64,000 nucleotides of DNA. It comes from RGIG3102 sp964525015 (GTDB taxonomy: Bacteria > Bacillota > Clostridia > Oscillospirales > Ruminococcaceae). Position numbers and translations under genes: made by a program. This document shows positions 16,421 to 25,781 of the stretch, one piece after another. The DNA lies in contig CAZGFY010000003.1 of the NCBI GenBank assembly GCA_964525015.1, forward strand, positions 62,001 to 126,000. The letters are read 5' to 3'. Under the pieces are notes generated by a model. It searched no databases. It was not told the DNA's origin and saw only the letters and a program-made list of their open reading frames with translations. Every line of letters starts with the position of its first letter. The first letter of the stretch is position 1.

Positions 16421-17506
16421 ATGTATTCATCAACAAAAATAAAACTTGAAAAGGTTAGGGAATTGCTTTCTAGAGTGAAGGCTGATGCAATAGTTGTAAA
16501 AAGCTATGAAAACCGCCTTTATTTAACAGGATTAAAAGCTAGCTGGGCTGTTGTAATAATAACAAAAAAAGGGCAGTACTTTTTATGCGATGATAGATAT
16601 TCTGAAATTGCCACAAGAGAACTTGTTCCACTTGGATTTAATGTAGTTGTTGGGACAACGGTTCAAACTATGAAAAATATTAATAATATAATGCAAGACG
16701 ATAGAGTGTCAGTTATGCTTTTAGAGAGCGATGGAATTAGCCACGAAGACTATCTAGCTTTTGAAACAGCACTTTGGGCAAAAACTTTCCCTTTAAAAAC
16801 TCAGCTTCAAAAACTTCGTGCAGTTAAAGATTTATCAGAAATCGAAAATATAAAAACAGCCCAAAGAATAAATGAAAAATGTTTTGAAGAAATATTAAAA
16901 TTTATCTCTGTTGGATTAACAGAAAAGGAAATTGAGGCAAAGCTTGTTCATTTAATGCTTGAAAATGGCTCAGATTTAGATAAATTTCATATCTGCTGTA
17001 TAAGTGGAAAAAACTCAAGCCTTGTTCATGGCAGAGCGAGTGAGAGAATTTTAAGAGATGGCGATGTTTTGCTTTTAGAGTTTGGTGCTGTTTATAATGG
17101 ATATAGAAGTAATATGGCAAGAACAGTTTGCATTGGCTATGCAAGCGAAGAATTTAAAAAGGCATACGAAGTTGTTAAAAATTCCTTTGTTATTGCTATG
17201 CAAAATATTAATAGCGAAAAAAGTGCTAAAAAAATTGATGAAGAAGTGAGAACATATATCGAGAAAAGCGGATATAGAGGCTGTTTTAATCATTCATTAG
17301 GTCACGGAATAGGAATTGATTTAAATGAAGCGCCTATTTTAAACCCAAGCTCATCAGATATGATAACGCCAGGAAATGTATTAGCAATTGAGCCTGGGGT
17401 GTATATTAAAGAGAATTTTGGCATCAGAATCTGCGATATGATTTACCTGTCAGAAAATTCAATCGAAAATCTAACAAGGGCTACAAAAGAATTAATTATT
17501 TTATAA
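16421..17506 (+). CDS. M24 peptidase (Xaa-Pro aminopeptidase-like) with altered metal site
   Basis: The 361-residue protein has the creatinase N-terminal domain (about 5-130) and the pita-bread M24 domain (about 140-361). Conserved features include SLVHGRAS, GHGIG (His295) and IEPGVY (Glu324). Three of the five expected metal ligands are changed: the first Asp is Glu220 (LEFG), the second is Asn231 (YRSNMAR), and the last Glu is Cys338 (GIRICDM). The usual His of HEAP is Asn302. I checked the codons GAG at 17078, AAT at 17111 and TGC at 17432. Relatives cleave Xaa-Pro bonds using two metal ions; this copy is probably inactive or changed in function. The frame is intact, so it is not a decayed pseudogene. 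Confidence 0.88.
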   Translation: MYSSTKIKLEKVRELLSRVKADAIVVKSYENRLYLTGLKASWAVVIITKKGQYFLCDDRYSEIATRELVPLGFNVVVGTTVQTMKNINNIMQDDRVSVMLLESDGISHEDYLAFETALWAKTFPLKTQLQKLRAVKDLSEIENIKTAQRINEKCFEEILKFISVGLTEKEIEAKLVHLMLENGSDLDKFHICCISGKNSSLVHGRASERILRDGDVLLLEFGAVYNGYRSNMARTVCIGYASEEFKKAYEVVKNSFVIAMQNINSEKSAKKIDEEVRTYIEKSGYRGCFNHSLGHGIGIDLNEAPILNPSSSDMITPGNVLAIEPGVYIKENFGIRICDMIYLSENSIENLTRATKELIIL

Positions 17507-17530
17507 AAAATAAATTGCATATAAATATAA

Positions 17531-17562
17531 AAAATGACGATTTTAAAAATCGTCATTTTTTT
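17531..17562. terminator. bidirectional rho-independent terminator
   Basis: A 14-bp stem AAAATGACGATTTT with its complement lies between convergent genes. The core ACGATTTT recurs in the terminators at 25731 and 61493. Confidence 0.85.
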
Positions 17563-17574
17563 ATATAATAGATT

Positions 17575-19020
17575 TTACAAAGGTAGAGTGTCTTTTAAAT
17601 TTTTGAATTGTATAGCTAGTTCATTAAAATTATTATAAAATGTTGGCTGGGTTTGCCAATTATCAGGCATGCTATTAATCATTACCCAAATTAAGGTTTC
17701 ATCCATTGAAAGATATAAATTTGAATCAAGTTGTCTTACATGCAAATCTGCCACAAAATGCATGACATGTTGTTCTTCTGAAAACATATCAACTTGGAAA
17801 TTATTTATTTGATTATTTGAATCGTGCCAGATAGTTATGCCATTGACTATCTTTGTGGCATTGCTATTATATTGCTCTGCATACATTCTAGCTGTACCAT
17901 TTAAATTATAAACTCCGGCTTGATATAAATTTCCATCATATTTTAGAGATATTGATAGGTAGTTATCCTTTTCAGTATCAAGTAAAATAATCACTTCCTC
18001 ACCTTTGTATATAAACTCTATAGCACTAACTTTAGTAGAAGAGTTGGATTCATTTACATAAAAATGAATTGTTCCGTCTTCAATATCATCAAATAACATA
18101 ATAATCATATCGGTATAAATTTTTACATTATTAACAATATAATTATCCAAATATTCATCATACTCTTCTATCGTATTAAAGTCTTTTTGCATTAAGCTGT
18201 ATGCATCTTTAAAATCAACAAGGAAATTATCTAAGGCAAATATTAAATCTGTTTTATTAATAGTTAGTGAATATTTATCAGCACTTAATGTTTTTGTTGG
18301 TGATAGTGAAAACATTTCTAATTCCTTTGTTACATTTTCACTAACGGTGATTTCTTGAGTAGTGATTAAACTTTCAATCATATTATTTACACTAGAAGTA
18401 ATTTTAATACTATTTTCTTTGTATGGTGTATTTAAAAAAGTTTCTATGTAATCAACATTTTCAGCAGATAACCCATAAACCAATGATAAATATTCTTCTA
18501 TCGCAGCTAAATCATCCACATCCCCAGCAAAATCTCCCTCAACAAACAAAGTGTCGGTTATACTAACTAAATCTCTAGATACATTAAACTCGCTAAAGTC
18601 ATCTAGGTATGATAGGCCAAGCGCCAATTGGTGATTTGGAAAATCTACCACACCATACACGCCATCCTCGGCCACAGTGCCATCTTCGTATATATGATTA
18701 ACTGAAAAATAATAATTACTACTTTTATATGAATTAAAGTAATTAATAAGTTCAATATCATCCCATAATCGAACACGCTGCTCTTGGATTGCATCTAATG
18801 ATGCATCTAAGCTTTCAGCTAAAATTTGAGCATTTTGAGCGTTTTCTGCTTTTTGTGCTGCTAATCTTTGCTGATATATATACACTAAACCAGATATAAG
18901 AATAATTGAAATAATAGAGTTTATTATAAAAAACTGCTTTATTTTTTTATTGTTCTTATATTTTTTATTATCTAATTTTTTTAAATCTTCGCCATACATA
19001 TCATTTATAATATCACTCAT
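17575..19020 (-). CDS. hypothetical single-pass membrane protein
   Basis: The 481-residue protein has a short charged cytoplasmic N-terminus and one membrane anchor at about residues 28-50. An Ala/Gln-rich coiled stretch (about 52-80) and a roughly 400-residue, presumably extracytoplasmic domain follow. The domain is rich in Asp, Asn and Tyr and has no cysteines or recognisable motif. Short strand motifs near the C-terminus (IEFIYKGEEVIILL, LSISLKYDGNLY) suggest a beta-rich fold. I do not recognise a family. The gene stands alone. A lipoprotein-like surface role is only inferred from topology. Confidence 0.7.
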   Translation of the reverse strand: MSDIINDMYGEDLKKLDNKKYKNNKKIKQFFIINSIISIILISGLVYIYQQRLAAQKAENAQNAQILAESLDASLDAIQEQRVRLWDDIELINYFNSYKSSNYYFSVNHIYEDGTVAEDGVYGVVDFPNHQLALGLSYLDDFSEFNVSRDLVSITDTLFVEGDFAGDVDDLAAIEEYLSLVYGLSAENVDYIETFLNTPYKENSIKITSSVNNMIESLITTQEITVSENVTKELEMFSLSPTKTLSADKYSLTINKTDLIFALDNFLVDFKDAYSLMQKDFNTIEEYDEYLDNYIVNNVKIYTDMIIMLFDDIEDGTIHFYVNESNSSTKVSAIEFIYKGEEVIILLDTEKDNYLSISLKYDGNLYQAGVYNLNGTARMYAEQYNSNATKIVNGITIWHDSNNQINNFQVDMFSEEQHVMHFVADLHVRQLDSNLYLSMDETLIWVMINSMPDNWQTQPTFYNNFNELAIQFKNLKDTLPL

Positions 19021-19133
19021 AAAATTGCACCCCTCTTTTAATTACTATTAAAATAATTTTAACATATATATATGTAAAAATCTAAAATAATTTATGTGTT
19101 ATATGTTAACAAATAGCACAAACAAAGTGTATT

Positions 19134-19162
19134 TTTGCATTTTTATAAAATAATGCTATAAT
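19134..19162 (+). promoter_or_regulatory. sigma-A promoter of a small membrane protein gene
   Basis: TTTGCA and TATAAT are separated by 17 bp, followed by a short A/T palindromic stretch and the ATG at 19196. Confidence 0.65.
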
Positions 19163-19195
19163 AATTATTATAAATAATTATTAAGGAAATAAATT

Positions 19196-19378
19196 ATGTA
19201 TTATTCATTTTTAAGTTTTACAAAAGAAGATTTTATGCTTATCCCTATTGAGTTTTGGGTAGGGCTTGTTGTTGTTTTTTTTATAGTTTACATTTTAGTT
19301 TATAAGTATTTCACTAAAAAGCTAATTGAAAAAGAACTTGAAACCAACGATAAAGAAAAGGATAAGGATTTTAATTAG
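19196..19378 (+). CDS. small single-pass membrane protein
   Basis: A 60-residue protein with one hydrophobic segment (about 16-39) and a charged Lys/Glu/Asp tail. It is supported by a good promoter and AAGGAAA before the ATG. Its stop overlaps the convergent metallophosphoesterase gene by 8 bp, with no terminator between them. I do not recognise a family. Confidence 0.6.
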   Translation: MYYSFLSFTKEDFMLIPIEFWVGLVVVFFIVYILVYKYFTKKLIEKELETNDKEKDKDFN

Positions 19379-20036
19379 AATTATCCGATAATAAATAAAA
19401 ATTCTTATAAATCCCTTGAACTTTAGGGGACACATATTTATCCATATGATACCAGCCGAAATACCATTTGGTATACTCGGTGTGTTTATTTACTTCATCT
19501 AAAAATAAGGCTGTGTTCCCAGGCTGTCTGCCATCGCTTAAATTTAAAAATAAATCTATCGAGCTACTAGGCCCGTGAGTTAAAATATAATCAACTTTTA
19601 GATTATGCTTTTTTAAATTTTCGTAAGCTGAAACGAATTCTTCGTGAGTAGGGGAGAAATCCTCTATTGAAAAATTCACATCGTCATTATCATATCCGCC
19701 AAAGCAGAATAATTTCTTGCCTTCAATTTCTAAAACTTCGCCACGTTTAATATAGTAAATTTTATTTTTTATTATTTCTTTTGCCTTTGCATTATTATAA
19801 ACAGTGTCAGGGTATAAATTAATAGTTGGCATTTTATCACGGGTGCCATCGATAAATAGAATTTTAAAAGGGAGCTTGGAGAGTTTTTTTAGAGTTTTAA
19901 TTTCAGCCTTTGAATTATCCCAAACAAAGCCAAAGTCACCTAAAATTATAACGGTGTCCCCTTTTTTTATTATTTTAGTTTCTTTAGAAGTTAAATGCTC
20001 AATATCTGCGTGAGTATCGGAAGTTAAGAATATCAT
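19371..20036 (-). CDS. calcineurin-type metallophosphoesterase
   Basis: This 221-residue protein shows most of the metallophosphoesterase motifs: DxH (SDTHAD, Asp7 and His9), GDFG, a GNHD-like block changed to GTRDK, and ILTHGP. The final GHxH-like block appears as GWYHMDKY. The Asn of GN(H/D) is replaced by Thr and its following His by Arg, so the active site is atypical. Substrates of this broad family include nucleotides, phosphoproteins and phospholipids; none is indicated. It is divergent from dacF and convergent with a small membrane protein. Confidence 0.8.
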   Translation of the reverse strand: MIFLTSDTHADIEHLTSKETKIIKKGDTVIILGDFGFVWDNSKAEIKTLKKLSKLPFKILFIDGTRDKMPTINLYPDTVYNNAKAKEIIKNKIYYIKRGEVLEIEGKKLFCFGGYDNDDVNFSIEDFSPTHEEFVSAYENLKKHNLKVDYILTHGPSSSIDLFLNLSDGRQPGNTALFLDEVNKHTEYTKWYFGWYHMDKYVSPKVQGIYKNFYLLSDNSN

Positions 20037-20058
20037 TAAATCACCTTATTTATTTCAC

Positions 20059-20087
20059 TTTAAAATTACAATCATTTATGGTATAAT
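20059..20087 (+). promoter_or_regulatory. probable promoter of dacF
   Basis: TTTAAA and TATAAT are separated by 17 bp, 75 bp before the ATG at 20162. Confidence 0.5.
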
Positions 20088-20161
20088 ATTCCGTATTATA
20101 TATTTTAGAAATGCTAAACCATATATGGTATATTATATCGAATTACAAAAGGAATGTCTAT

Positions 20162-21496
20162 ATGAAAAAAATTATAAGTATTATTTTACTAACAGCAGTG
20201 ATGTTTTCTATTTTTGCTTTGCCTAGCTTTGCAATAAATGAGGCAAGATACGAAATCCCATTTGAGGTAGATGCACAAAGCTATGTTTTGTATTCTCTTG
20301 ATACAAAGGAAATAATATTTGAAAAAAATATGCACGAAACATATGTTCCAGCATCGCTAACTAAATTAATGACAACCTATCTTGCCTTTGAACATATTGA
20401 AGATTTAGATAACACTATGATAACAGCGCCATCCTATGTTTATGATGAATTAGTTGGAATGGGGGGCTCACACGCTGATATCTGGGCAGGCGAGGCTGTT
20501 TCGGCGGATAATTTAATTCACGCTATGCTACTTCCATCAGGAAATGAGGCGGCTAATATAGTTGCTGATTATTTAGGTGGTGGAAATATGGGCAATTTTT
20601 ATATGATGATGAATACCCAAGCACAAAAACTAGGTATGCTAAATAGTAATTTCACAAATGCCCACGGACTTTTTACTGATAATCATTACACAACTGCATA
20701 TGATATGCTCCAGCTTGCAATAGCCTGCTATGAAACCCCAGGATTTATGGAAATTGCAACTAAGACTACACACTATATGCCAGCAACTGAGCTTGCAAGA
20801 CATTCACAGCCTTATTTAATAACCTCAACTATAACAATGCAAAATCCATCTTCGGATTTTTATCAGCCATATATTCGTGGAATGAAAACCGGCTCTTTGC
20901 CAGAAATAGGGCACAACTTTGTAACGGTTTGCGAGGCGAATGGAGAAAAATACATTTTAGTTATTATTGGTGCAGATGATTATCCATCAAAATCAGCTTT
21001 TTATACAACGCCAGTTATAATGGATTATTTTTATGAAAACTACTCTTTAAAAAGTGCAAACAGCCTAGAACTTCCAGTTACAGAAGTTAATTTAAAATAC
21101 GCAAGTGAGAGCGATGTTTTGCTTTTATATCCAAATAGTCAGGTTATGAGTATATTGCCAAACACAGTTGATGAAACTAGCTTTTCTAAAGAATACAATA
21201 TCCCACAAAGTGTTTCGGCTCCTATTAATGAGGGGGACGTTGTTGGAACTGTTGATTATTTTTTAGCAGGGCAAAAGGTTGGCACTAGTGAATTAGTTAG
21301 TGCGAAAAGCTATGAGAGAGATAATGTTATCTATGTTATAGAAAAAATAAAAGAATTTGCAACATCTTTATATTTTAGAGTTGTTATAATTGTTACAGTT
21401 ATTTTAGCAGGACTATACTTTTTATTTGCCTATATGCATATTAATAAACAAAAAAAGATGAATAAAATTATCAGAACTAAAGGCAATAAAAGATAG
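20162..21496 (+). CDS. dacF: D-alanyl-D-alanine carboxypeptidase (DacF-like, S11)
   Basis: A low-molecular-weight penicillin-binding protein that trims the terminal D-Ala from peptidoglycan pentapeptides. I use the ATG at 20162, behind AAAGGAATG, because it opens a proper signal peptide (cleavage near PSFA, residue 24). Catalytic motifs are all present: SLTK (Ser65, Lys68), SGN (126-128) and KTG (242-244). A C-terminal domain and one membrane anchor (about 410-430) with a basic tail follow. Clostridial and Bacillus DacF-type enzymes often act in spore cortex formation, which fits spoIIR elsewhere in the window. Vegetative use is equally possible. Confidence 0.9.
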   Translation: MKKIISIILLTAVMFSIFALPSFAINEARYEIPFEVDAQSYVLYSLDTKEIIFEKNMHETYVPASLTKLMTTYLAFEHIEDLDNTMITAPSYVYDELVGMGGSHADIWAGEAVSADNLIHAMLLPSGNEAANIVADYLGGGNMGNFYMMMNTQAQKLGMLNSNFTNAHGLFTDNHYTTAYDMLQLAIACYETPGFMEIATKTTHYMPATELARHSQPYLITSTITMQNPSSDFYQPYIRGMKTGSLPEIGHNFVTVCEANGEKYILVIIGADDYPSKSAFYTTPVIMDYFYENYSLKSANSLELPVTEVNLKYASESDVLLLYPNSQVMSILPNTVDETSFSKEYNIPQSVSAPINEGDVVGTVDYFLAGQKVGTSELVSAKSYERDNVIYVIEKIKEFATSLYFRVVIIVTVILAGLYFLFAYMHINKQKKMNKIIRTKGNKR

Positions 21497-21539
21497 CTTA
21501 CAATAAAATTAGTAAGCCTTTGAAAGGGAAAAATATTTA

Positions 21540-22061
21540 ATGAAAGATGTTTATATAGTATTATCACGCTCGGGAACTATTTTAGCAAGGGCGATAAGAG
21601 CGTTTACCAAAAAATATTACAATCACACTTCTATTGCTTTTGATTTAAGCTTAGAGCCGTTTTATTCTTTTGGAAGAAGAAACCCAAAACATATGTTTCC
21701 AGCTGGATTTATAACAGAAGGGGTACACTCAGGCTTTTTTAAACTTCACCCAACAACTAAAATCTGCGTTTTAAAAACACAGGTTAGCGAAAGCGATTTT
21801 GAAATAATACAAGAGCGATTACAACCTTTTATAAATGAGCCTTTAAAATATAAATACGGCGTTTTTCAAATGCCATATATGATGTTTAATAAGCCATACA
21901 CACCAAAAACAGAGTATGTTTGCAGTGTGTTTGTTGCAAGTCTTCTTCGAGATATACTGCCTTTTGATAGGGATTACACAATGATGTATCCAGAAGATTT
22001 TTATCAATTTAATTTTGAAAAAATCTATGAGGGAGATGCTGGAGATTATTTCTTAAAATAA
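21540..22061 (+). CDS. permuted papain-fold (YiiX/NlpC-P60-like) hydrolase
   Basis: The 173-residue protein has a histidine in YYNHTSIAF (His29) before a cysteine in YVCSVFVASLL (Cys128). This is the order expected for the circularly permuted papain-like group related to NlpC/P60 (YiiX, YebB). Such proteins cleave amide bonds or act on lipids. There is no signal peptide, so it may be cytoplasmic. AAAGGGAA precedes the ATG. It lies between dacF and pncB, with short gaps, probably in one transcript. The substrate is unknown. Confidence 0.65.
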   Translation: MKDVYIVLSRSGTILARAIRAFTKKYYNHTSIAFDLSLEPFYSFGRRNPKHMFPAGFITEGVHSGFFKLHPTTKICVLKTQVSESDFEIIQERLQPFINEPLKYKYGVFQMPYMMFNKPYTPKTEYVCSVFVASLLRDILPFDRDYTMMYPEDFYQFNFEKIYEGDAGDYFLK

Positions 22062-22078
22062 AAGAAAGGGATATTTTT

Positions 22079-23542
22079 ATGATTAATAGTAAATTCTCAG
22101 TTAAAGAGCCTAGAAACCTATCTATGCTAACAGATTTTTATGAATTAACAATGGCGAATGGCTTTTTTAGTAGCGAAATGAGGGACACTGTTGCAGTGTT
22201 TGATTTGTTTTTTAGAAAAGTTCCGGATAATGGTGGGTTTGCTATTAGTTGCGGATTAGAGCAGGTTATTGAATATTTAGAAAACCTCTCTTTTACTCAA
22301 AATGATATCGAATTTTTAAAAAGTAAAAATATATTTTCTGATGAATTTTTAGATTATCTATTGAAATTTAAATTTTCTTGCAATGTTTACGCGATGAAAG
22401 AAGGAACGCCAGCATTTCCAAAAGAGCCAATGATGGTTATCGAAGGGCCTGTTATCCAAGCACAGCTTATCGAAACAATGCTACTTGTTTTAATAAATCA
22501 TCAAACCCTAATTGCAACAAAGGCGAATAGAATAGTTAGAAGTGCGATGGGAAGAGATATCCAAGAGTTTGGGGCAAGAAGGGCACAAGGGGTCGACGCT
22601 GCTGTTTTAGGCTCAAGAGCAGCTTATATTGCAGGCTGCAAAGGCACTTCAAACACCTTAGCTGAAAGAGATATGGCAGTTCCAGCGTCTGGCACTATGG
22701 CGCATAGCTGGGTGCAGATGTTTGATAGCGAATACGAGGCGTTTAAAACTTATGCTAAATTATATCCAGATAATTGCATATTATTAATTGACACATACTC
22801 TGTTTTAAAATCAGGAATTCCAAATGCAATAAAGGTTTTTGATGAAGTTTTAAAGCCTATGAATAAAAGGCCAGTTGGAGTTAGGATTGATTCAGGGGAT
22901 ATTGCATATTTTTCAAAAAAAGCAAGAAAACTACTAGATGATGCAGGATATGCCGATTGCAAAATTATAGCATCAAATGCTATGGACGAATATATAATTA
23001 GAGATTTAATTTTAAATGAAGCTAAAATTGATTCTTTTGGTGTTGGCGAAAATTTAATCACCAGCCGTTCGGCGCCAGTTTTAGGGGGAGTTTATAAGCT
23101 CGTTGCAATTAAAAGAGATGGAAAATACATTCCTAAAATAAAAATTAGCGAAAGCTTTGCGAAGATAACACTTCCATATAAAAAGCAGGTTTACAGAATT
23201 TTTTCAAATGAAACAGGTAAGGCGTTAGCTGATTATATCGCTATTTTTGATGAAGAGGTTGAGCATTTAAATGAAATAACAATTTTTTCTCCACTCGAGC
23301 CTTGGAAAAAACAGCATCTTGAAAATGTTAGCATAAAACCGTTATTAATAGAAGTTTTTAAAGAAGGAAAAAAGGTTTATAATACGCCCAAAATAGAAGA
23401 AATTAAGGAATATACAAAAATTCAATTAGATAATTTATGGGACGAGGTAAAAAGATTAGAGTTTCCGCATATATATTATGTAGACTATTCTTATAAATTA
23501 TGGAGCGAGCAAAGAAGGCTCCTTGAAGAAAAACAAGGATAG
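22079..23542 (+). CDS. pncB: nicotinate phosphoribosyltransferase
   Basis: PncB converts nicotinate and PRPP to nicotinate mononucleotide in NAD salvage. The 487 residues match the longer Gram-positive form. Diagnostic segments are MLTDFYELTMANGFF at the N-terminus, EFGARRAQG in the middle, and RIDSGDIAYFSKKAR in the PRPP-binding half. It complements the NadD domain at 52664, which acts on the same product. It sits 17 bp after the papain-fold gene and 27 bp before a metallophosphoesterase. Confidence 0.93.
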   Translation: MINSKFSVKEPRNLSMLTDFYELTMANGFFSSEMRDTVAVFDLFFRKVPDNGGFAISCGLEQVIEYLENLSFTQNDIEFLKSKNIFSDEFLDYLLKFKFSCNVYAMKEGTPAFPKEPMMVIEGPVIQAQLIETMLLVLINHQTLIATKANRIVRSAMGRDIQEFGARRAQGVDAAVLGSRAAYIAGCKGTSNTLAERDMAVPASGTMAHSWVQMFDSEYEAFKTYAKLYPDNCILLIDTYSVLKSGIPNAIKVFDEVLKPMNKRPVGVRIDSGDIAYFSKKARKLLDDAGYADCKIIASNAMDEYIIRDLILNEAKIDSFGVGENLITSRSAPVLGGVYKLVAIKRDGKYIPKIKISESFAKITLPYKKQVYRIFSNETGKALADYIAIFDEEVEHLNEITIFSPLEPWKKQHLENVSIKPLLIEVFKEGKKVYNTPKIEEIKEYTKIQLDNLWDEVKRLEFPHIYYVDYSYKLWSEQRRLLEEKQG

Positions 23543-23569
23543 AAAAACGAAAAGGGACGGTTTTTTATT

Positions 23570-24406
23570 ATGGAAATTGTTTTTATTATAAGTATACTTA
23601 GTATAATGGGTATAGTTTTTTTATACTGGCAAAATAAAGGGCTTAGATTAAATAAAATTGAATACACAAATTCAAAAATTAAAAAAGGCCTAGACGGATT
23701 TAAAATTCTTCACATTTCTGATTTTCATAATGATAAAATATTATTAAATGATGTTGTGAGATTGGCAGAAAAGCAAAGTCCGGATATTGTTTTAATTACA
23801 GGGGATATTATCGACTCTAGAAAAACAGATAAGAACACGGCTCTTAAATTACTTTGCGAATTAAATAAAATTTCTAAAGTTTACTATGTTACAGGAAATC
23901 ATGAAAATAGGCTGTTAGGCCTTGGGATTTTTAAGGAAGAGATAATAAAAACAGGAACTTTTTTATTAGATGATAGAAAAATAGTAATGAAAGTAAATGA
24001 TGAAATTTTTTCGATTATCGGAGTTTCTGACCCTGATTTTCAAACAAAAGAAAGAAAAGAAAAGGAAGAAAAATATTTAAAGACAGTGAATAAACTATCC
24101 CTTGGAGATGGAACTTTTAAAATTCTTCTAGCTCACCATCCTGAATATTTTAAAAACTATGCAAATGCAAATTACGATTTAATCTTTTCAGGTCACGCCC
24201 ACGGAGGACAGTTTTCAATTCCATTTACAGATATAGGGGTGTTTGTTCCAGATCAAGGCTTGTTTCCAAAATATGCAGCGGGAATTAAAAAAGAAAAAGA
24301 GTCTACTATAATTATAAATAGGGGAATAGGAAATTCGCTTTTTCCTTTTAGATTATTTAATCGCCCTGAGATAATTTTAATAGCATTAAAAAGCTTAGAT
24401 GCTTAA
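23570..24406 (+). CDS. membrane-anchored metallophosphoesterase (YkuE/YaeI-like)
   Basis: The 278-residue protein has an N-terminal membrane segment (about 1-20) and a complete calcineurin-like site: SDFHND, TGDIID, TGNHENR, LAHHPEYF and GHAHGGQF. This set, with the N-terminal anchor, is typical of YkuE/YaeI proteins; some relatives hydrolyse UDP-diacylglucosamine (LpxG-like) or other phospholipid esters. The substrate here is unknown. A GNRA-looped terminator follows at 24429. Confidence 0.88.
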   Translation: MEIVFIISILSIMGIVFLYWQNKGLRLNKIEYTNSKIKKGLDGFKILHISDFHNDKILLNDVVRLAEKQSPDIVLITGDIIDSRKTDKNTALKLLCELNKISKVYYVTGNHENRLLGLGIFKEEIIKTGTFLLDDRKIVMKVNDEIFSIIGVSDPDFQTKERKEKEEKYLKTVNKLSLGDGTFKILLAHHPEYFKNYANANYDLIFSGHAHGGQFSIPFTDIGVFVPDQGLFPKYAAGIKKEKESTIIINRGIGNSLFPFRLFNRPEIILIALKSLDA

Positions 24407-24428
24407 TGAGTATGGCTAAAAATAAAAG

Positions 24429-24452
24429 AATGGCGAAAGCCATTTTTTTTTG
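24429..24452 (+). terminator. rho-independent terminator
   Basis: A short AATGGC stem with a GAAA tetraloop is followed by a nine-T run. Confidence 0.8.
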
Positions 24453-24465
24453 AAATAAAATTATA

Positions 24466-24494
24466 TTGTATTGAGAATATATTTATGATAGTAT
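24466..24494 (+). promoter_or_regulatory. probable promoter of the MFS gene
   Basis: TTGTAT and TAGTAT are separated by 17 bp, upstream of the ATG at 24542. Confidence 0.5.
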
Positions 24495-24541
24495 AGGGAT
24501 AGTTTTATAAAAAATCTAATATTTATCAAAGGAAAAAAATT

Positions 24542-25705
24542 ATGGCTTCACTACTTTTAGCATTAATTTACCTAGCGTTTATCAGCCTTGGGCTTCCAGA
24601 TGCCGTTTTAGGATCTGCGTGGCCAATTATATCAAACGAAATATCAGCAGATATATCATCAATGGGAATAATCACAATTATAATAGCCTTTGGCACAGTT
24701 GTATCCAGCCTTAATTCATCAAAATTAAGTGCCAGATTTTCTACACACACGATAGTTACAGCAAGTATTTTAACCACGGCTGTCGCTTTATTTGGGTTTT
24801 CAATTGCCAATTCTTTTTTAGCACTATGCCTTTTTGCAATTCCTTACGGGCTAGGTGCAGGCAGTGTTGATGCTGTTTTAAATAACTATGCAGCTATTAA
24901 TCTTAAAAGCATACATATAAACTGGCTACATTGTATGTGGGGCGTTGGCGCGAGTATGGGTCCTTATATAATGGGAATGGCGCTAACTAATAATTTAGGC
25001 TATCAAACAGGATATGTGTGGCTTGTTTTAATTCAAACTAGCCTTGCAGTATTGATTTTAATAAATAAAAAGGTTTTTTCTAATCAAAAAAGTGCAAGCT
25101 TTGAAGATGTTGAAACTAAAGAGTTATCCCTAAAACAAGCGTTTAAAATCAAGGGCGTTTTTGAAGTTGCGATAATGTTTTTTTGCTTTTCAGCAGTTGA
25201 ACAAACAACGGGGATATGGGCAAGTAGCTACCTTGTTTTTGCAAAAGGTGTTAGCGAGGAGATAGCTGCTGGATTTGGAGCATTATTTTATTTTGGGATT
25301 GCAGTAGGAAGAGCTTTTAGTGGGGTTTTATCTATGAAATTCACTGATAAACAATTAATTCGCGCGGGAAGTGCTATAATGCTTTTGGCAGTTAGTATAT
25401 TATTTTTAAACTCAAATGAAATAATAACATACACAGCACTTATGCTTATAGGCCTTGGCTCTGCACCAATTTTCCCAGCTATTATTCATTCTACACCATA
25501 TAATTTTGGCGCTGATAATTCGCAAAGCATAGTTGGCATACAAATGGCAGCAGCATACACAGGCACACTAACAATGCCAGCTTTATTTGGGGTTATAGGA
25601 AGAAATATAAGCTTTAATGCCTATCCTGTGTTTATATTAGTATTCATCATTCTAATGTTTTTAATGTATGAAGTTATGCTAAAAAGAGTTGATAAAAAAA
25701 TATAG
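24542..25705 (+). CDS. MFS transporter (fucose permease-like group)
   Basis: The 387-residue protein has about twelve membrane helices. An N-terminal ISLGLPDAVLGSAWP resembles the GxxxxxxGxxWP start of FucP/YfkF-type carriers, and NWLHCMWGVGASMGP follows in the fifth helix region. The central loop is about residues 185-200. The transported compound is not evident; sugars or small metabolites are typical. It is a single gene between a promoter and a pair of terminator hairpins, convergent with addA. Confidence 0.85.
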   Translation: MASLLLALIYLAFISLGLPDAVLGSAWPIISNEISADISSMGIITIIIAFGTVVSSLNSSKLSARFSTHTIVTASILTTAVALFGFSIANSFLALCLFAIPYGLGAGSVDAVLNNYAAINLKSIHINWLHCMWGVGASMGPYIMGMALTNNLGYQTGYVWLVLIQTSLAVLILINKKVFSNQKSASFEDVETKELSLKQAFKIKGVFEVAIMFFCFSAVEQTTGIWASSYLVFAKGVSEEIAAGFGALFYFGIAVGRAFSGVLSMKFTDKQLIRAGSAIMLLAVSILFLNSNEIITYTALMLIGLGSAPIFPAIIHSTPYNFGADNSQSIVGIQMAAAYTGTLTMPALFGVIGRNISFNAYPVFILVFIILMFLMYEVMLKRVDKKI

Positions 25706-25765
25706 AAAACTCACTATATTTTCTATACTAAAATGACGATTTTCTAAAAAAGAAAATCGTCATTT
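25701..25765. terminator. tandem hairpin terminator between convergent genes
   Basis: A first AT-rich hairpin (25701-25727, arms TATAGAAAA) overlaps the MFS stop. A second 15-bp stem (AAATGACGATTTTCT, 25731-25765) ends in a T-rich run on the plus strand and serves the MFS gene; on the minus strand it lies past the addA stop. Confidence 0.8.
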
Positions 25766-25781
25766 GTTTTTTTGAAAAATA

